A DNA stretch of 58,260 nt from Hymenobacter artigasi (GCF_012275535.1 NZ_JAAVTK010000023.1:1-58260), one strand, 5' to 3'; positions 15,889 to 25,087 are shown, counted from the stretch's first letter. Numbers and translations are program-made. The notes: a model not told the origin generated them from the sequence alone.

Positions 15889-16761
15889 ATGAAAAAGTTT
15901 CTTACCCTCGGTGCGGCGCTGTTCAGCCTCTCGTTCTCGGCTTCGGCCCAACAGATGGCCAGCTGCTGCGCCCGGCCAGCCGGCAACCTCTCGGCGTCGG
16001 CCACCGAGGCTTTCGCCAAACTCGCCGCCGATAAGGATTTTTCGGGCGGCCACGACGCGCCCCTACCCTACGAATTCAAAGGCGAAGGCAAAATGATTGA
16101 ATTCAAAACCCCCGACGGCAGCACCGGCAAGGGTTTCGAAATCAAGAGTGCCAAGCCCTCCAACAAGTACCTGTTCGTAATCCACGAGTGGTGGGGCCTG
16201 AACGATTACATCAAGAAGGAAGCCGCCACTTTCGCCGCCGAAATGCCCGGCGTCAACGTCATCGCCGTCGACCTCTACGATGGCAAGATTGCCACCACGC
16301 CCGAAGAAGCCGGCAAATACATGGGCGAGGTGAAAACCGACCGCGCCACGGCCATCCTCAAAGGGGTGGAAATGTACGCTGGCCCCAAGGCCCAGCTGGC
16401 CAGCATCGGCTGGTGCTTCGGCGGCGGCTGGAGCCTGCAGGAAGCCCTGCTCGGCGGCAAGCAGACGGTGGGCTGCGTGATGTACTACGGCATGCCCGAA
16501 AAGGACGTGGCCAAGCTCAAAACCCTGAATACCGACGTGCTGGGCATTTTCGCCAGCCAGGATAAGTGGATTAACCCCGAGGTGGTGGGCCAGTTCAAGA
16601 AAGACATGGTGGCCGCCGGCAAAAGCGTCACCATCGAAAGCTACGATGCCGACCACGCCTTCGCCAACCCGTCCAACCCCAAATTCAACAAGGAATACGC
16701 CGCCAAAGCCCACGGCCAGGCGCTGAATTACCTGCGCGGCCGCTTCAAGCTGAAAGCTTAA
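15889..16761 (+). CDS. Secreted dienelactone hydrolase-family protein
   Basis: A 290-residue exported alpha/beta hydrolase. A signal peptide (MKKFLTLGAALFSLSFSASAQ) is followed by a Cys-rich start (MASCCARPAG). The DLH core has the Cys nucleophile in GWCFGGG, an acidic residue in GIFASQDKWINPE and the catalytic His in DADHAFANP. DLH enzymes hydrolyse dienelactones in aromatic breakdown, but most distant family members have unknown substrates; here a secreted esterase or lactonase is the safe reading. A strong terminator follows (16788-16817). Confidence 0.88.
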   Translation: MKKFLTLGAALFSLSFSASAQQMASCCARPAGNLSASATEAFAKLAADKDFSGGHDAPLPYEFKGEGKMIEFKTPDGSTGKGFEIKSAKPSNKYLFVIHEWWGLNDYIKKEAATFAAEMPGVNVIAVDLYDGKIATTPEEAGKYMGEVKTDRATAILKGVEMYAGPKAQLASIGWCFGGGWSLQEALLGGKQTVGCVMYYGMPEKDVAKLKTLNTDVLGIFASQDKWINPEVVGQFKKDMVAAGKSVTIESYDADHAFANPSNPKFNKEYAAKAHGQALNYLRGRFKLKA

Positions 16762-16787
16762 GCAGCAGTTATCCGCATCAAACGAAA

Positions 16788-16817
16788 ACGCCTCCCCGCT
16801 CGGGAGGCGTTTTTTTT
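16788..16817 (+). terminator. Intrinsic terminator after the dienelactone hydrolase gene
   Basis: Stem ACGCCTCCC/GGGAGGCGT with a 5-base loop and a run of eight T residues. A weak -7-like sequence (TACTTTGG) directly after it may start transcription of the DUF962 gene. Confidence 0.9.
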
Positions 16818-16846
16818 GCTACTTTGGTGAGCTTGAACGCCAGCCT

Positions 16847-16912
16847 GTAGCGCGGACTGTTTTGTCCGCGCCGGCACCCTTCTCATTCGCGGGCTAAAAG
16901 CTCGCGCTACTT
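16847..16912. repeat. GTAGCGCG-family palindrome, copy 2
   Basis: Outer arms GTAGCGCG/CGCGCTAC as at 1845-1926, but with two small internal hairpins: GCGCGGAC/GTCCGCGC on the left and GCGGGC/GCTCGC on the right. The next start codon (16920) begins 8 bases after the right arm. Confidence 0.8.
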
Positions 16913-16919
16913 CCACCAC

Positions 16920-17390
16920 ATGGCCCCGCTCACCGCCCTACTGTCCGAATACGGCGAAAGCCACCAAAACCCCACCAACAAGCTGGTGCACTGGGTGTGC
17001 GTGCCGCTGATTATGTTCTCGCTGATTGGATTGCTGTGGTCCATTCCCGTGCCCGGTTTCGTGCAGCGCATCAGCCCGTGGCTGAACTGGGGCACGCTGG
17101 TAATGGCGCTGGCCCTGCTCTACTACGTGCGGCTGAGTGGGCGGCTGGCCTTGGGCATGGTGCTGGTGTGGGTGGCCATGGCGCTGGCCCTGCGGGTAGT
17201 GGCAGGTGCGGCGGTGCTACCGCTGTGGGGCATTTGCCTCATTATTTTTGCGCTGGCCTGGGTGGGGCAGTTCTGGGGTCACAAAGTGGAGGGCAAGAAA
17301 CCCAGCTTCCTCAAGGACCTGCAGTTTCTGCTCATCGGGCCGCTGTGGCTGCTGCATTTCGTGTACCGGCGGCTGGGCTGGGGGTATTAA
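16920..17390 (+). CDS. Mpo1-like (DUF962) membrane protein
   Basis: A 156-residue membrane protein. The family's conserved N-terminal motif is SEYGESHQNPTNKLVHWVCVPLI and the C-terminal one is GHKVEGKKPSFLKDLQFLLIGPLWLL; between them lie about four hydrophobic helices. The yeast homologue Mpo1 is an Fe(II)-dependent dioxygenase in 2-hydroxy fatty acid alpha-oxidation, whose His residues match the conserved H positions here (SHQN, VHW, GHK). The same activity in this bacterium is inference. ATG 16920 is the only sensible start. Confidence 0.88.
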   Translation: MAPLTALLSEYGESHQNPTNKLVHWVCVPLIMFSLIGLLWSIPVPGFVQRISPWLNWGTLVMALALLYYVRLSGRLALGMVLVWVAMALALRVVAGAAVLPLWGICLIIFALAWVGQFWGHKVEGKKPSFLKDLQFLLIGPLWLLHFVYRRLGWGY

Positions 17391-17424
17391 CGCTTCGGAT
17401 TAGGCTGGTAACGAGCAGAGAATA

Positions 17425-17457
17425 AACGTCATGCAGAGCGCAGCGAAGCATGACGTT
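17425..17457. repeat. Short GTCATGC palindrome, reduced form
   Basis: AACGTCATGC (17425-17434) and GCATGACGTT (17448-17457) flank 13 bases, AGAGCGCAGCGAA. The sequence matches the two ends of the longer repeats at 24399-24501 and 25088-25189 with the middle missing. It lies between convergent genes and could end transcription from either side. Confidence 0.8.
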
Positions 17458-17476
17458 TTGGAAAATCCAGCTACCA

Positions 17477-18187
17477 CTACCGCACGACAGCCAGCATCCC
17501 CGCCAACTCCTCCACGCACTCGGTCAGCTGCTCCCAGGCGGGCAGCATGAAATACTGGTTCTGGTAGCGCGCGCCGGTAACGGGTGTGCCCAATACGGTG
17601 GCCAGGTCGAAGGCCGGGCGCGGGGTGAACTCGTTCACGCAGTGGTGGATTTCGCCGGCCGACGACAGCAGGCCCGCCCCGTAGAGGCACGGCTTGCTCT
17701 CGTGCTGCACCATGCCAAACTCGGCCGTGAAGAAGTAGAGCGCCCAGAGCTGCTCGCGGGCCGGCGAGCCGGCGGGCTGGGCTACGTAGGCCTGCCCCAG
17801 CTCGTGCAGGAAGTTGGCCAGGCCCTCATCGAGCAGCATGGGCACATGCCCGAAAAGGTCGTGGAACAAGTCGGGCTCGGGACTAAAATCGAACGCCTGC
17901 ATGGACCGGATGCGCGTCACAATCGGGAACTTCCGCTCGGCCAGGAGGGCGAAAAATGCGGCCGGCTCGAACGGCCGGCCCACCGGGGCCAGCTGCCAGC
18001 CGGTTTCGGCCTCCACCACGGCGCTCAGCTCCCGGATGTCGGGGATGGCCTCGCGCCGCAAGCCCAACCGGGCCAGGCCCTGGCTGAAGGCCGGGGCCGC
18101 CCGCCGGTGCAGCAGCGCGGTCTGGCGGTCGAACAGCATTTTCCAAATGAGTTGGTCCTGGCTGACGGAGTTGGGCGTGGTAAACAT
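17477..18187 (-). CDS. phhA: Phenylalanine 4-hydroxylase
   Basis: A 236-residue monodomain aromatic amino acid hydroxylase, converting Phe to Tyr with a pterin cofactor and non-haem iron. The iron ligands are visible: PDLFHDLFGHVPML (two His) and Glu in YFFTAEFGMVQ. PNSVSQDQLIWKMLFDRQ, LAERKFPIVTRIRS and CLYGAGLLSS are also family-typical. No regulatory ACT domain is present, as usual for bacterial enzymes. It lies just downstream of the trp/aroF operon on the same strand but behind a terminator. Tyrosine or tryptophan hydroxylase is unlikely in this group. Confidence 0.92.
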   Translation of the reverse strand: MFTTPNSVSQDQLIWKMLFDRQTALLHRRAAPAFSQGLARLGLRREAIPDIRELSAVVEAETGWQLAPVGRPFEPAAFFALLAERKFPIVTRIRSMQAFDFSPEPDLFHDLFGHVPMLLDEGLANFLHELGQAYVAQPAGSPAREQLWALYFFTAEFGMVQHESKPCLYGAGLLSSAGEIHHCVNEFTPRPAFDLATVLGTPVTGARYQNQYFMLPAWEQLTECVEELAGMLAVVR

Positions 18188-18225
18188 GGCGTAACGATTG
18201 GGGAAAGTGTGGTTAAAACAGGGCG

Positions 18226-18262
18226 AAAAAAAAGCCCGATATCCTGGCGGATTCGGGCTTTT
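18226..18262 (-). terminator. Terminator at the end of the trp-aroF operon
   Basis: On the minus strand AAAAGCCCGA/TCGGGCTTT forms a 9-bp stem followed by eight or more T residues. It lies about 190 bases after the aroF stop and separates the operon from phhA. Confidence 0.8.
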
Positions 18263-18448
18263 GAAGGTTTCTAGAGAAGTTCGGGTTTCATGCCTCGTCT
18301 TCCGTTAGCGCCAATCGCAGCCCGTACCCGCCCTGTTTGGGGGCAGTCATTAGGGTGTTAATGCAATTGACGAATTGGTGGCGCATGAGTAAGACGAATT
18401 TAAGAACCGATTTTGGAAATGCAAGCATTTGCTTACATTAATTTTTCT

Positions 18449-19453
18449 TTACTCCAACTCCTGCCGCAGCTGGTACACGCGCCGCAGGTTGCGAATCAGC
18501 CGGGCCGACTCGTCGAAATCCAGCGTCTGCGCGCCATCCGAAGCGGCGGTTTCGGGCGTTTCGTGGGTTTCGTACACGATGCCGTCGGCCCCGGCCATTA
18601 CGCCGGCCAGCGCCATCGTGGGCACGTACTCGCGAATGCCGATGCCGTGTGAGGGGTCCACAATTACGGGCAGGTGGCTTTTGGCTTTGAGAATAGGTAC
18701 AGCGTTCAAATCCAGCGTATTGCGGCTGGCCGTTTCGAACGTGCGGATGCCGCGCTCACAGAGAATCAGCTTCTCGTTGCCACCCGAAAACACATATTCA
18801 GCCGAGGACAGCAATTCCTCAATCGAACCCGAAATGCCGCGCTTCAGCAGCACGGGCTTATCCACGCCGCCCAGGGCATCGAGCAGGTTGAAGTTCTGGG
18901 TGTTGCGGGCACCCACCTGGAACACGTCCACGAAATCGTGCATCTCCTCCACCTGCGACACCTGCATCACCTCGGTCACAATTTTGAGGCCGCGCGCCCG
19001 GGCCATGCGGTGGAAATCGCGCAGGCCTTCGAGGCCCAAACCGCGAAAGGCATAGGGCGACGAACGGGGCTTGAATACGCCACCGCGCATCAGGCGCACG
19101 CCGTTGGCCACGAGGTGGTCCATCACCTTTTCCATCTGGGCCTCGCTCTCGATGCTGCACGGGCCGGCACAAATGGCCAGCGAGCTGCCACCGATGCTCA
19201 CGCCGTCGCCGAGGTCGAGCACGGTGGGCTTCACGCGCCATTTGCGGCTCACGAGCTTGTAGTCGTCGCTCACGCGGTGCACGTCGCGCACGCCCGGCAG
19301 CTGGCCGATGGTGCGAATGTCGAACTCCTTTTTCCCAATCGCCACCAGGTAATGGGCGTGCTGGGTAGTTACTTCGGTGGCTTTGTAGCCCTGCTGCTTC
19401 AGGTGCTCGGTAATGGTGGCTACCGAGGCATTTTTTTCGAGTTGGATTATCAT
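18449..19453 (-). CDS. aroF: DAHP synthase, type I-beta (3-deoxy-7-phosphoheptulonate synthase)
   Basis: First step of the shikimate pathway: PEP + erythrose 4-phosphate to DAHP. 334 residues. Residues 1-70 form a ferredoxin/ACT-like regulatory domain (MIIQLEKNASVATITEHLKQ). The TIM-barrel core has AICAGPCSIES, GVFKPRSSPYAFRGLG, QVGARNTQNF, LLKRGISGS, LCERGIRTFE, IVDPSHGIGIREYV and AGADGIVYETHE. The frame opens upstream at 19510 through the repeat, but ATG 19453 is the proper start. Last gene of the trp operon, so it should share the leader attenuator; the N-terminal domain may add feedback inhibition. Confidence 0.95.
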   Translation of the reverse strand: MIIQLEKNASVATITEHLKQQGYKATEVTTQHAHYLVAIGKKEFDIRTIGQLPGVRDVHRVSDDYKLVSRKWRVKPTVLDLGDGVSIGGSSLAICAGPCSIESEAQMEKVMDHLVANGVRLMRGGVFKPRSSPYAFRGLGLEGLRDFHRMARARGLKIVTEVMQVSQVEEMHDFVDVFQVGARNTQNFNLLDALGGVDKPVLLKRGISGSIEELLSSAEYVFSGGNEKLILCERGIRTFETASRNTLDLNAVPILKAKSHLPVIVDPSHGIGIREYVPTMALAGVMAGADGIVYETHETPETAASDGAQTLDFDESARLIRNLRRVYQLRQELE

Positions 19454-19463
19454 CGTTTTGGGG

Positions 19464-19596
19464 GTCACCTCACCCCCCGGCCCCCTCTCCTTTGGGAGAG
19501 GGGGAGCCACGGTGGCGCGGTCATTATAAATCTCGTTAAGTGAAATCGTCTGGCTCCCCCTCTCCTAAAGGAGAGGGGGCCGGGGGGTGAGGTTAC
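19464..19596. repeat. CCTCACCCC-family palindrome, copy 3, between trpA and aroF
   Basis: Arms at 19464-19509 and 19551-19596 (GTCACCTCACCCCCCGGC... against its complement), about 46 bp with few mismatches. Relative to copies 1 and 2 both arms carry CCGG where the others have CTGA, a compensatory change. The trpA stop codon (19593-19595) is inside the right arm and the aroF ATG is 11 bases from the left arm. Confidence 0.9.
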
Positions 19597-20372
19597 GCCT
19601 GCTTGATGCCCCGCACAAAGCGCCCGGCGGCGGCCGGCGCATCGTCCACATCCTCCAGCGCGCGGATGAGAGCCGAGCCGATGATGGCCCCCTCGGCGTG
19701 CTGGCACGCGGCGTCGAAACCGGCTTTATCGGCAATGCCGAAACCGATGAGGCGGGGGTTGCGCAGCTTCAGCGCGGCAATGCGCTCAAAATACTGGGCC
19801 TGGGTCACGGCATCGGGCTGGGTGGTGCCGCCGGTGGTGCCGGGGCCCGACACGAGGTACAGGAAGGCGTCGGAAAGACTGTCGAGGTGGCGAATTCGGT
19901 CCGCTGAGGTTTGCGGCGTGATGAGGAACACGGCTTTCAGGCCATGCTTTTTGAAGGTTTCCAGGTAGAACTCTTCGTACTCGGCAAGCGGCAGGTCGGG
20001 CAGAATGACGCCATCGACGCCCACGGCGGCCGCCTGGCGGCAGAACTCTTCCACCCCAAACTGCATCACCGGGTTGAGGTAGCCCATGAGGAACACCGGC
20101 GTTTCGGGCACGGCGGCGCGCAGGCCCTGCAGCTGTTCGAACAGCACGGGGATGCTCATGCCATTGGCCAGCGCCACCGAGCTGCTGCCCTGAATGACCG
20201 GGCCATCAGCCAGCGGGTCAGAAAACGGCATCCCGATTTCGAGGATATCGGCCCCGGCCTCCACCAGGGCTTTGGCCAGCGGAATGGTGTCGTGCAGGCT
20301 GGGGTAGCCGGCCGTGAAATAAGTATTGAGCAGGTTGGTTTTGCTCGCGAAGGCGTTGGCTATTCGGTTCAT
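19593..20372 (-). CDS. trpA: Tryptophan synthase alpha chain
   Basis: Cleaves indole-3-glycerol phosphate to indole, which passes to TrpB. 259 residues, standard length. Motifs: TYFTAGYPSLHDT, ADILEIGMPFSDPLADGPVIQGSS (catalytic Glu and Asp region), GVDGVILPDLPLAEYEEF and LVSGPGTTGGTT. ATG 20372 is chosen because the open frame upstream runs through a palindrome. Cytoplasmic, in an alpha-beta complex with the neighbouring TrpB. The gap to trpB holds a palindrome. Confidence 0.97.
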   Translation of the reverse strand: MNRIANAFASKTNLLNTYFTAGYPSLHDTIPLAKALVEAGADILEIGMPFSDPLADGPVIQGSSSVALANGMSIPVLFEQLQGLRAAVPETPVFLMGYLNPVMQFGVEEFCRQAAAVGVDGVILPDLPLAEYEEFYLETFKKHGLKAVFLITPQTSADRIRHLDSLSDAFLYLVSGPGTTGGTTQPDAVTQAQYFERIAALKLRNPRLIGFGIADKAGFDAACQHAEGAIIGSALIRALEDVDDAPAAAGRFVRGIKQA

Positions 20373-20380
20373 GAGTTGGT

Positions 20381-20472
20381 TTCTCGCGGAGGTCCGCAGA
20401 GGGTGACGCAGAGGTTCGCAGTGGTCGTCCTCAGCGAACCTCTGCATCACCCTCTGCGGACCTCAGCGAGAA
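20381..20472. repeat. TTCTCGCGGAGGTCC palindrome between trpB and trpA
   Basis: Arms 20381-20419 and 20434-20472, 39 bp with few mismatches (TTCTCGCGGAGGTCCGCAGA... against ...TGCGGACCTCAGCGAGAA). It reaches from 4 bases after the trpB stop to 9 bases before the trpA ATG. No other copy was seen in the window. Confidence 0.92.
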
Positions 20473-20475
20473 ATA

Positions 20476-21678
<1,203 letters not shown>

Positions 21679-21702
21679 ATCGTTTTGGTCATTATTGGGT
21701 AA

Positions 21703-21718
21703 CTCAGCATGACGTTCT
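21703..21718. repeat. Single-arm remnant of the GTCATGC repeat between trpF and trpB
   Basis: CTCAGCATGACGTTCT is identical to the outer end of the repeat at 24399-24501. No partner arm is present, so it looks like a decayed copy. Confidence 0.7.
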
Positions 21719-21719
21719 C

Positions 21720-22439
21720 TTATTTCTTCAGCGCCTTTAACATCTCTCCTAGCCTGCCGGCATCTTTCACGCCGGGCGCGGTTTCGAAGCTACTGTTTAA
21801 GTCCACTCCAGCCAGGCCGGGCAGGTGCAGCGCCGCCAACTCAGCGGCGTGTTCCAGGCCCAGCCCGCCGGCCAGAAAATAGGGCACGGGCAGGTTGTAG
21901 GCTGATAACAAACTCCAGTCGAAAATGGCCCCGTTACCGCCGGGCGCAGCCCCTTTTGTATCAAAAAGAAAGAAGTCGCAATACGGTACGTAGGGCAGCA
22001 GCGCATTAAAATCGACCGCCTCCCCCACCGAAAACGCCTTCATAACCAGCAGGCCAGCCTCGTTTAGCTCCTCACACTGGGCGGGCGTTTCTTTCCCGTG
22101 CAGCTGCACGGCGGCAAGGCCAAAGCGGTGCGCCATAGCGAGGATGTTTTCAGTGGTTTCATTCACAAACACCCCTACTTTCCAAATGGTGGGCGGCAGG
22201 GCCCGTACCAGCTCGGGGGCCAGCACGTCGCCCACGAAGCGGGGCGATTTCGGCGCGAAGATGAACCCCAAAAAATCCGGCCCCAACGCGGCGATTGCAG
22301 CCAGCGCGGCTGCGTCGCGCATGCCACATACCTTCACCAGCAGCCGCGCCGGAACGGCAGCCGCTGGCTCGGGGGCCGTGGCACCGGGAACACCGGCGGC
22401 CAGGGCCAGCGCAGGCAGGTTGGGGCGGGGCGTTTTCAT
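21720..22439 (-). CDS. trpF: Phosphoribosylanthranilate isomerase
   Basis: Third step of Trp synthesis, an Amadori rearrangement. The TIM-barrel motifs are LLVKVCGMRDAAA, LGFIFAPKSPRFV, VGVFVNE, AVQLHGKETP, FLFDTKGAAPGGNGAIFDWS and LAGGLGLEHA...GVDLNSSFE. The sequence before KVCGM is about 35 residues of Ala/Pro-rich extension, absent from ordinary TrpF. ATG 22439 begins 9 bases after the trpC stop; a TTG at 22448 is the alternative. The extension may be unstructured or the true start may be a non-ATG codon nearer the barrel. Confidence 0.94.
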   Translation of the reverse strand: MKTPRPNLPALALAAGVPGATAPEPAAAVPARLLVKVCGMRDAAALAAIAALGPDFLGFIFAPKSPRFVGDVLAPELVRALPPTIWKVGVFVNETTENILAMAHRFGLAAVQLHGKETPAQCEELNEAGLLVMKAFSVGEAVDFNALLPYVPYCDFFLFDTKGAAPGGNGAIFDWSLLSAYNLPVPYFLAGGLGLEHAAELAALHLPGLAGVDLNSSFETAPGVKDAGRLGEMLKALKK

Positions 22440-22448
22440 ATCCTGCAA

Positions 22449-23270
22449 CTAGGCAACAACCGATTCGACTTTCGACAGCGCGGCAATTTCCTGCACCAGC
22501 GCGGCGCAGGCCCGCTCGGGCCGGGCGTGGCGCATGAACGCCTCGCCCAACAGGAAACCCCGGTAGCCCACCTCGCGCAGCTGGCCGATGGCCGAAGCAG
22601 TCGAAATACCGCTCTCCGACACCTTCACAAACTCATTCGGAATGGCTTCGGCCAAGGTCATCGACGTATCGAGGCTCAGGCTGAAGTCGTGCAGGTTGCG
22701 GTTGTTCACGCCAATCAGGTCTACGGCTTCGGCATTGATTGAGCGGGCCAGCTCCTCACCATCGTGCACTTCGAGCAGCACTTCGAGGCCCAGCGAGCGG
22801 GCCAGGCGGCCCAGCGTGTCGATTTCCTGGGGCGTGAGCACGGCCGCAATCAGCAGCACGGCATCGGCGCCCATGCTTTTGGCTTCGAGAATCTGGTACT
22901 CATCCACCACAAAATCCTTGCGCAGAATGGGGCAGAAATTGAAGCGGCGCGCCGTGGTCAAATCCTCACTTTTCCCCCCGAAAAATTCGGTATCGGTGAG
23001 GATGGACAGCGCTGCCGCGCCGGCCTGCATGTAGCCCAGCGTGGTGCGCTCCACCGGCGCATACTGGTTTATCCAGCCCTTGGAGGGCGACTTGCGCTTG
23101 AACTCGGCAATGAGGCCGCTGCCGCCTTCACGCAGCAGGTACTTGCGCAGCGACAGCGGCTGCGACTTGAAATACAGGCTGGTTTCGAGCAGCTTCACGG
23201 GTACCAGCTCGCGACGGCTGGCTACTTCTTTGCGCTTGTGGGCGACGATGGTATCGAGGATGGTGGACAT
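22449..23270 (-). CDS. trpC: Indole-3-glycerol phosphate synthase
   Basis: Converts CdRP to indole-3-glycerol phosphate. 273 residues. Motifs: MSTILDTIVAHKRKEV, IAEFKRKSPSKG (catalytic Lys), LSILTDTEFFGG, PILRKDFVVDEYQI (Lys), LLEVHDGEEL, GVNNRNL and SESGI. Not fused to TrpF. The gap to trpD holds the AT-rich TTAATTAAG element; the gap to trpF is only 9 bases. Confidence 0.97.
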   Translation of the reverse strand: MSTILDTIVAHKRKEVASRRELVPVKLLETSLYFKSQPLSLRKYLLREGGSGLIAEFKRKSPSKGWINQYAPVERTTLGYMQAGAAALSILTDTEFFGGKSEDLTTARRFNFCPILRKDFVVDEYQILEAKSMGADAVLLIAAVLTPQEIDTLGRLARSLGLEVLLEVHDGEELARSINAEAVDLIGVNNRNLHDFSLSLDTSMTLAEAIPNEFVKVSESGISTASAIGQLREVGYRGFLLGEAFMRHARPERACAALVQEIAALSKVESVVA

Positions 23271-23280
23271 AACGCTTCGC

Positions 23281-23395
23281 TTAATTAAGAATTAAGAATT
23301 AAGAATTAAGAATTAAGAATTGGTAACGCAAGAGTGGAGGAATGAAGCATTAATGAGAGTTTCTTCTTCATTGTTAATTATTAATTCTTAATTAA
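23281..23395. repeat. AT-rich inverted repeat with five tandem AATTAAG units, between trpD and trpC
   Basis: The left arm (23281-23318) starts TTAATTAAGAATTAAG and contains the heptamer AATTAAG repeated five times. The right arm (about 23374-23395) is TTAATTATTAATTCTTAATT. The element is very AT-rich in a GC-rich operon, includes the trpD stop codon and ends 10 bases before the trpC ATG. Confidence 0.85.
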
Positions 23396-24383
23396 CAGAG
23401 AGCATGGTTTCAAATGCTTTTCTCGCCGCGCCCGAGTCCAGCGACTCGCGGCTGAGGGCCAGGGCATCCTCCCAGACCAGGCCGGGGCGGGCGCATTGCA
23501 GCGCCAGGGCGGCGTTGGCGGTGGTCACGTTGCGCTGGGCAGGGGTGCCGTGGCCATCGAGGACGTGCTTGAACAGCTCGGCCGAAGCCGCGACGGTACT
23601 GCCGCCGGCCAGGTCGTCGGCGGTGCAGGCAGGCAGACCGATCGTGTCGGCGGTAAAGAGGCGCTCGCCTTCAAACGACGAAACCACTTTGGCCAGGCCG
23701 GTGAGGGCCAGCTCGTCGTAGCCATCGAGGGCGTGCACCACGGCGTAGCGCGCGCCGGTGGGCTGCATCAGGTAGTGGTAGAGGCGCTGCAGCTCCAAGC
23801 TGAACACACCCAGCAGCTGGGCCGCCGGCCGGGCCGGGTTCACCAGCGGGCCGAGGATGTTGAAGAAGGTGCGCAGCCCCAGCTCACGCCGGATGGGCCC
23901 CGCGTGCCGCATGGCCGGATGGAAAGCCGGCGCATGCAGAAAGCAGATGCCTGCGCGGTCGAGCTGCCGCCGCAGCTGGTCGGAGCTGGCCTCGAAATTG
24001 TAGCCAAAATGCGCCAGCACATTCGAAGCGCCCGACACCGACGACACGCCGAAGTTGCCGTGCTTGGCTACCAGCGTGCCTGCCCCGGCCACAATGAAGC
24101 AGGCCAGCGTGGAGATGTTGAGCGTGTTCTTACCATCGCCGCCCGTGCCCACAATATCCACCAACTCGTGCGTACCCAGCTCGGGGTCGCGGCTGAGGTC
24201 GAGCAAGGCCTGGCGGAAGCCGGCCAGCTCGGCCACCGTGATGGGTCGCATGCGGTACACGGCCAGGAAAGCCGCCGTTTCGGCCGGGTTGGCCCCGCCC
24301 TCGCCCAGCTGGCGCATGGCGGCGTGGGCCTCGGCATGCGTCAGGGGCTGGTGGTCGAAAAGCTTGGTGAGAATCTGTTTCAA
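23388..24383 (-). CDS. trpD: Anthranilate phosphoribosyltransferase
   Basis: Second step of Trp synthesis: anthranilate + PRPP to phosphoribosyl-anthranilate. 331 residues. PRPP-binding VDIVGTGGDGKNTLNIST, VAKHGNFGVSSVSGASNVLAHFG, LHAPAFHPAMRHAGPIRRELGLRTFFNILGPLVNP and VVHALDGYDELAL are all family-diagnostic. Stand-alone, not fused to TrpG. Its stop codon lies in the AT-rich repeat. Confidence 0.97.
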   Translation of the reverse strand: MKQILTKLFDHQPLTHAEAHAAMRQLGEGGANPAETAAFLAVYRMRPITVAELAGFRQALLDLSRDPELGTHELVDIVGTGGDGKNTLNISTLACFIVAGAGTLVAKHGNFGVSSVSGASNVLAHFGYNFEASSDQLRRQLDRAGICFLHAPAFHPAMRHAGPIRRELGLRTFFNILGPLVNPARPAAQLLGVFSLELQRLYHYLMQPTGARYAVVHALDGYDELALTGLAKVVSSFEGERLFTADTIGLPACTADDLAGGSTVAASAELFKHVLDGHGTPAQRNVTTANAALALQCARPGLVWEDALALSRESLDSGAARKAFETMLSVN

Positions 24384-24398
24384 AGGGTTTTTCTTTTC

Positions 24399-24501
24399 AG
24401 AACGTCATGCTGAGCGTAGCCGAAGCATCTCGCTCGCATCGTTCGACGGTTTATTTACTGTGGCACGCGAGATGCTTCGGCTGCGCTCAGCATGACGTTC
24501 T
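24399..24501. repeat. GTCATGC-family palindrome, copy 1, between trpG and trpD
   Basis: Arms 24399-24433 (AGAACGTCATGCTGAGCGTA...) and 24467-24501, 35 bp with one mismatch, spacer 33 bases. The trpG stop codon (24500-24502) overlaps the right arm; the trpD ATG is 15 bases beyond the left arm. Confidence 0.95.
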
Positions 24502-25069
24502 AACGGAGCCAGTTTTCCAGCATTTGCGCGCCGTGCTCGGTGAGGATGCTTTCGGGATGGAACTGCACCCCGCGCACATCGTACGCACGGTGGCGGAAGG
24601 CCAGCACCTCGCCGTTGGCATCGCGGGCCGTTACTTCCAGCGTGGCGGGCATCGACTCGGGCCGCACCGCCCACGAATGGTAGCGCCCCACCTGAAACCG
24701 TGCCGGCAGGCCGGCAAACAGACGCTCGTCGGGCACCGTCACTTCGGCTTCGTTGGCTACGCCGTGCAGCACGGCGGGGATGTTGTAAAGCTCCGCGCCA
24801 AAGCTTTCGCACAGGCCCTGGTGGCCCAGGCACACGCCCAGAATGCGCTTGGTGGGCGCATATCTCTGAATAATGGCCGGCATCAAGCCCGCCTCCAACG
24901 GAATGCCGGGGCCGGGCGACAGCAGAATGGCATCGTAAGCATCTACGGCTTCGAGGGTGAGCTGGTCGTTGCGCGTCACGGTCAGGTTGGGGCCGTGGCC
25001 GAGCTCGCGCAGCAGGTGCACCAGGTTGTAGGTGAAGGAGTCGTAGTTATCGAGAACGAGGATTTTCAT
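24500..25069 (-). CDS. trpG: Anthranilate synthase glutamine amidotransferase
   Basis: Supplies ammonia from glutamine to TrpE. 189 residues. MKILVLDNYDSFTYNLVHLL, oxyanion LSPGPGIP, nucleophile GVCLGHQGLCESFG (Cys), and the catalytic HPES pair in GVQFHPESILTEHG. The frame extends upstream to 25195 only by reading through the repeat (a pseudo-peptide), so ATG 25069 is used. It may also serve para-aminobenzoate synthase, as in some bacteria. Confidence 0.97.
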   Translation of the reverse strand: MKILVLDNYDSFTYNLVHLLRELGHGPNLTVTRNDQLTLEAVDAYDAILLSPGPGIPLEAGLMPAIIQRYAPTKRILGVCLGHQGLCESFGAELYNIPAVLHGVANEAEVTVPDERLFAGLPARFQVGRYHSWAVRPESMPATLEVTARDANGEVLAFRHRAYDVRGVQFHPESILTEHGAQMLENWLR

Positions 25070-25087
25070 GATTTTGAACTTGGGGAA

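Noticed and set aside
23283..23318. Possible CRISPR-like or satellite array
   Set aside because: Seven-base units repeated five times without spacers; it is simple tandem repetition.
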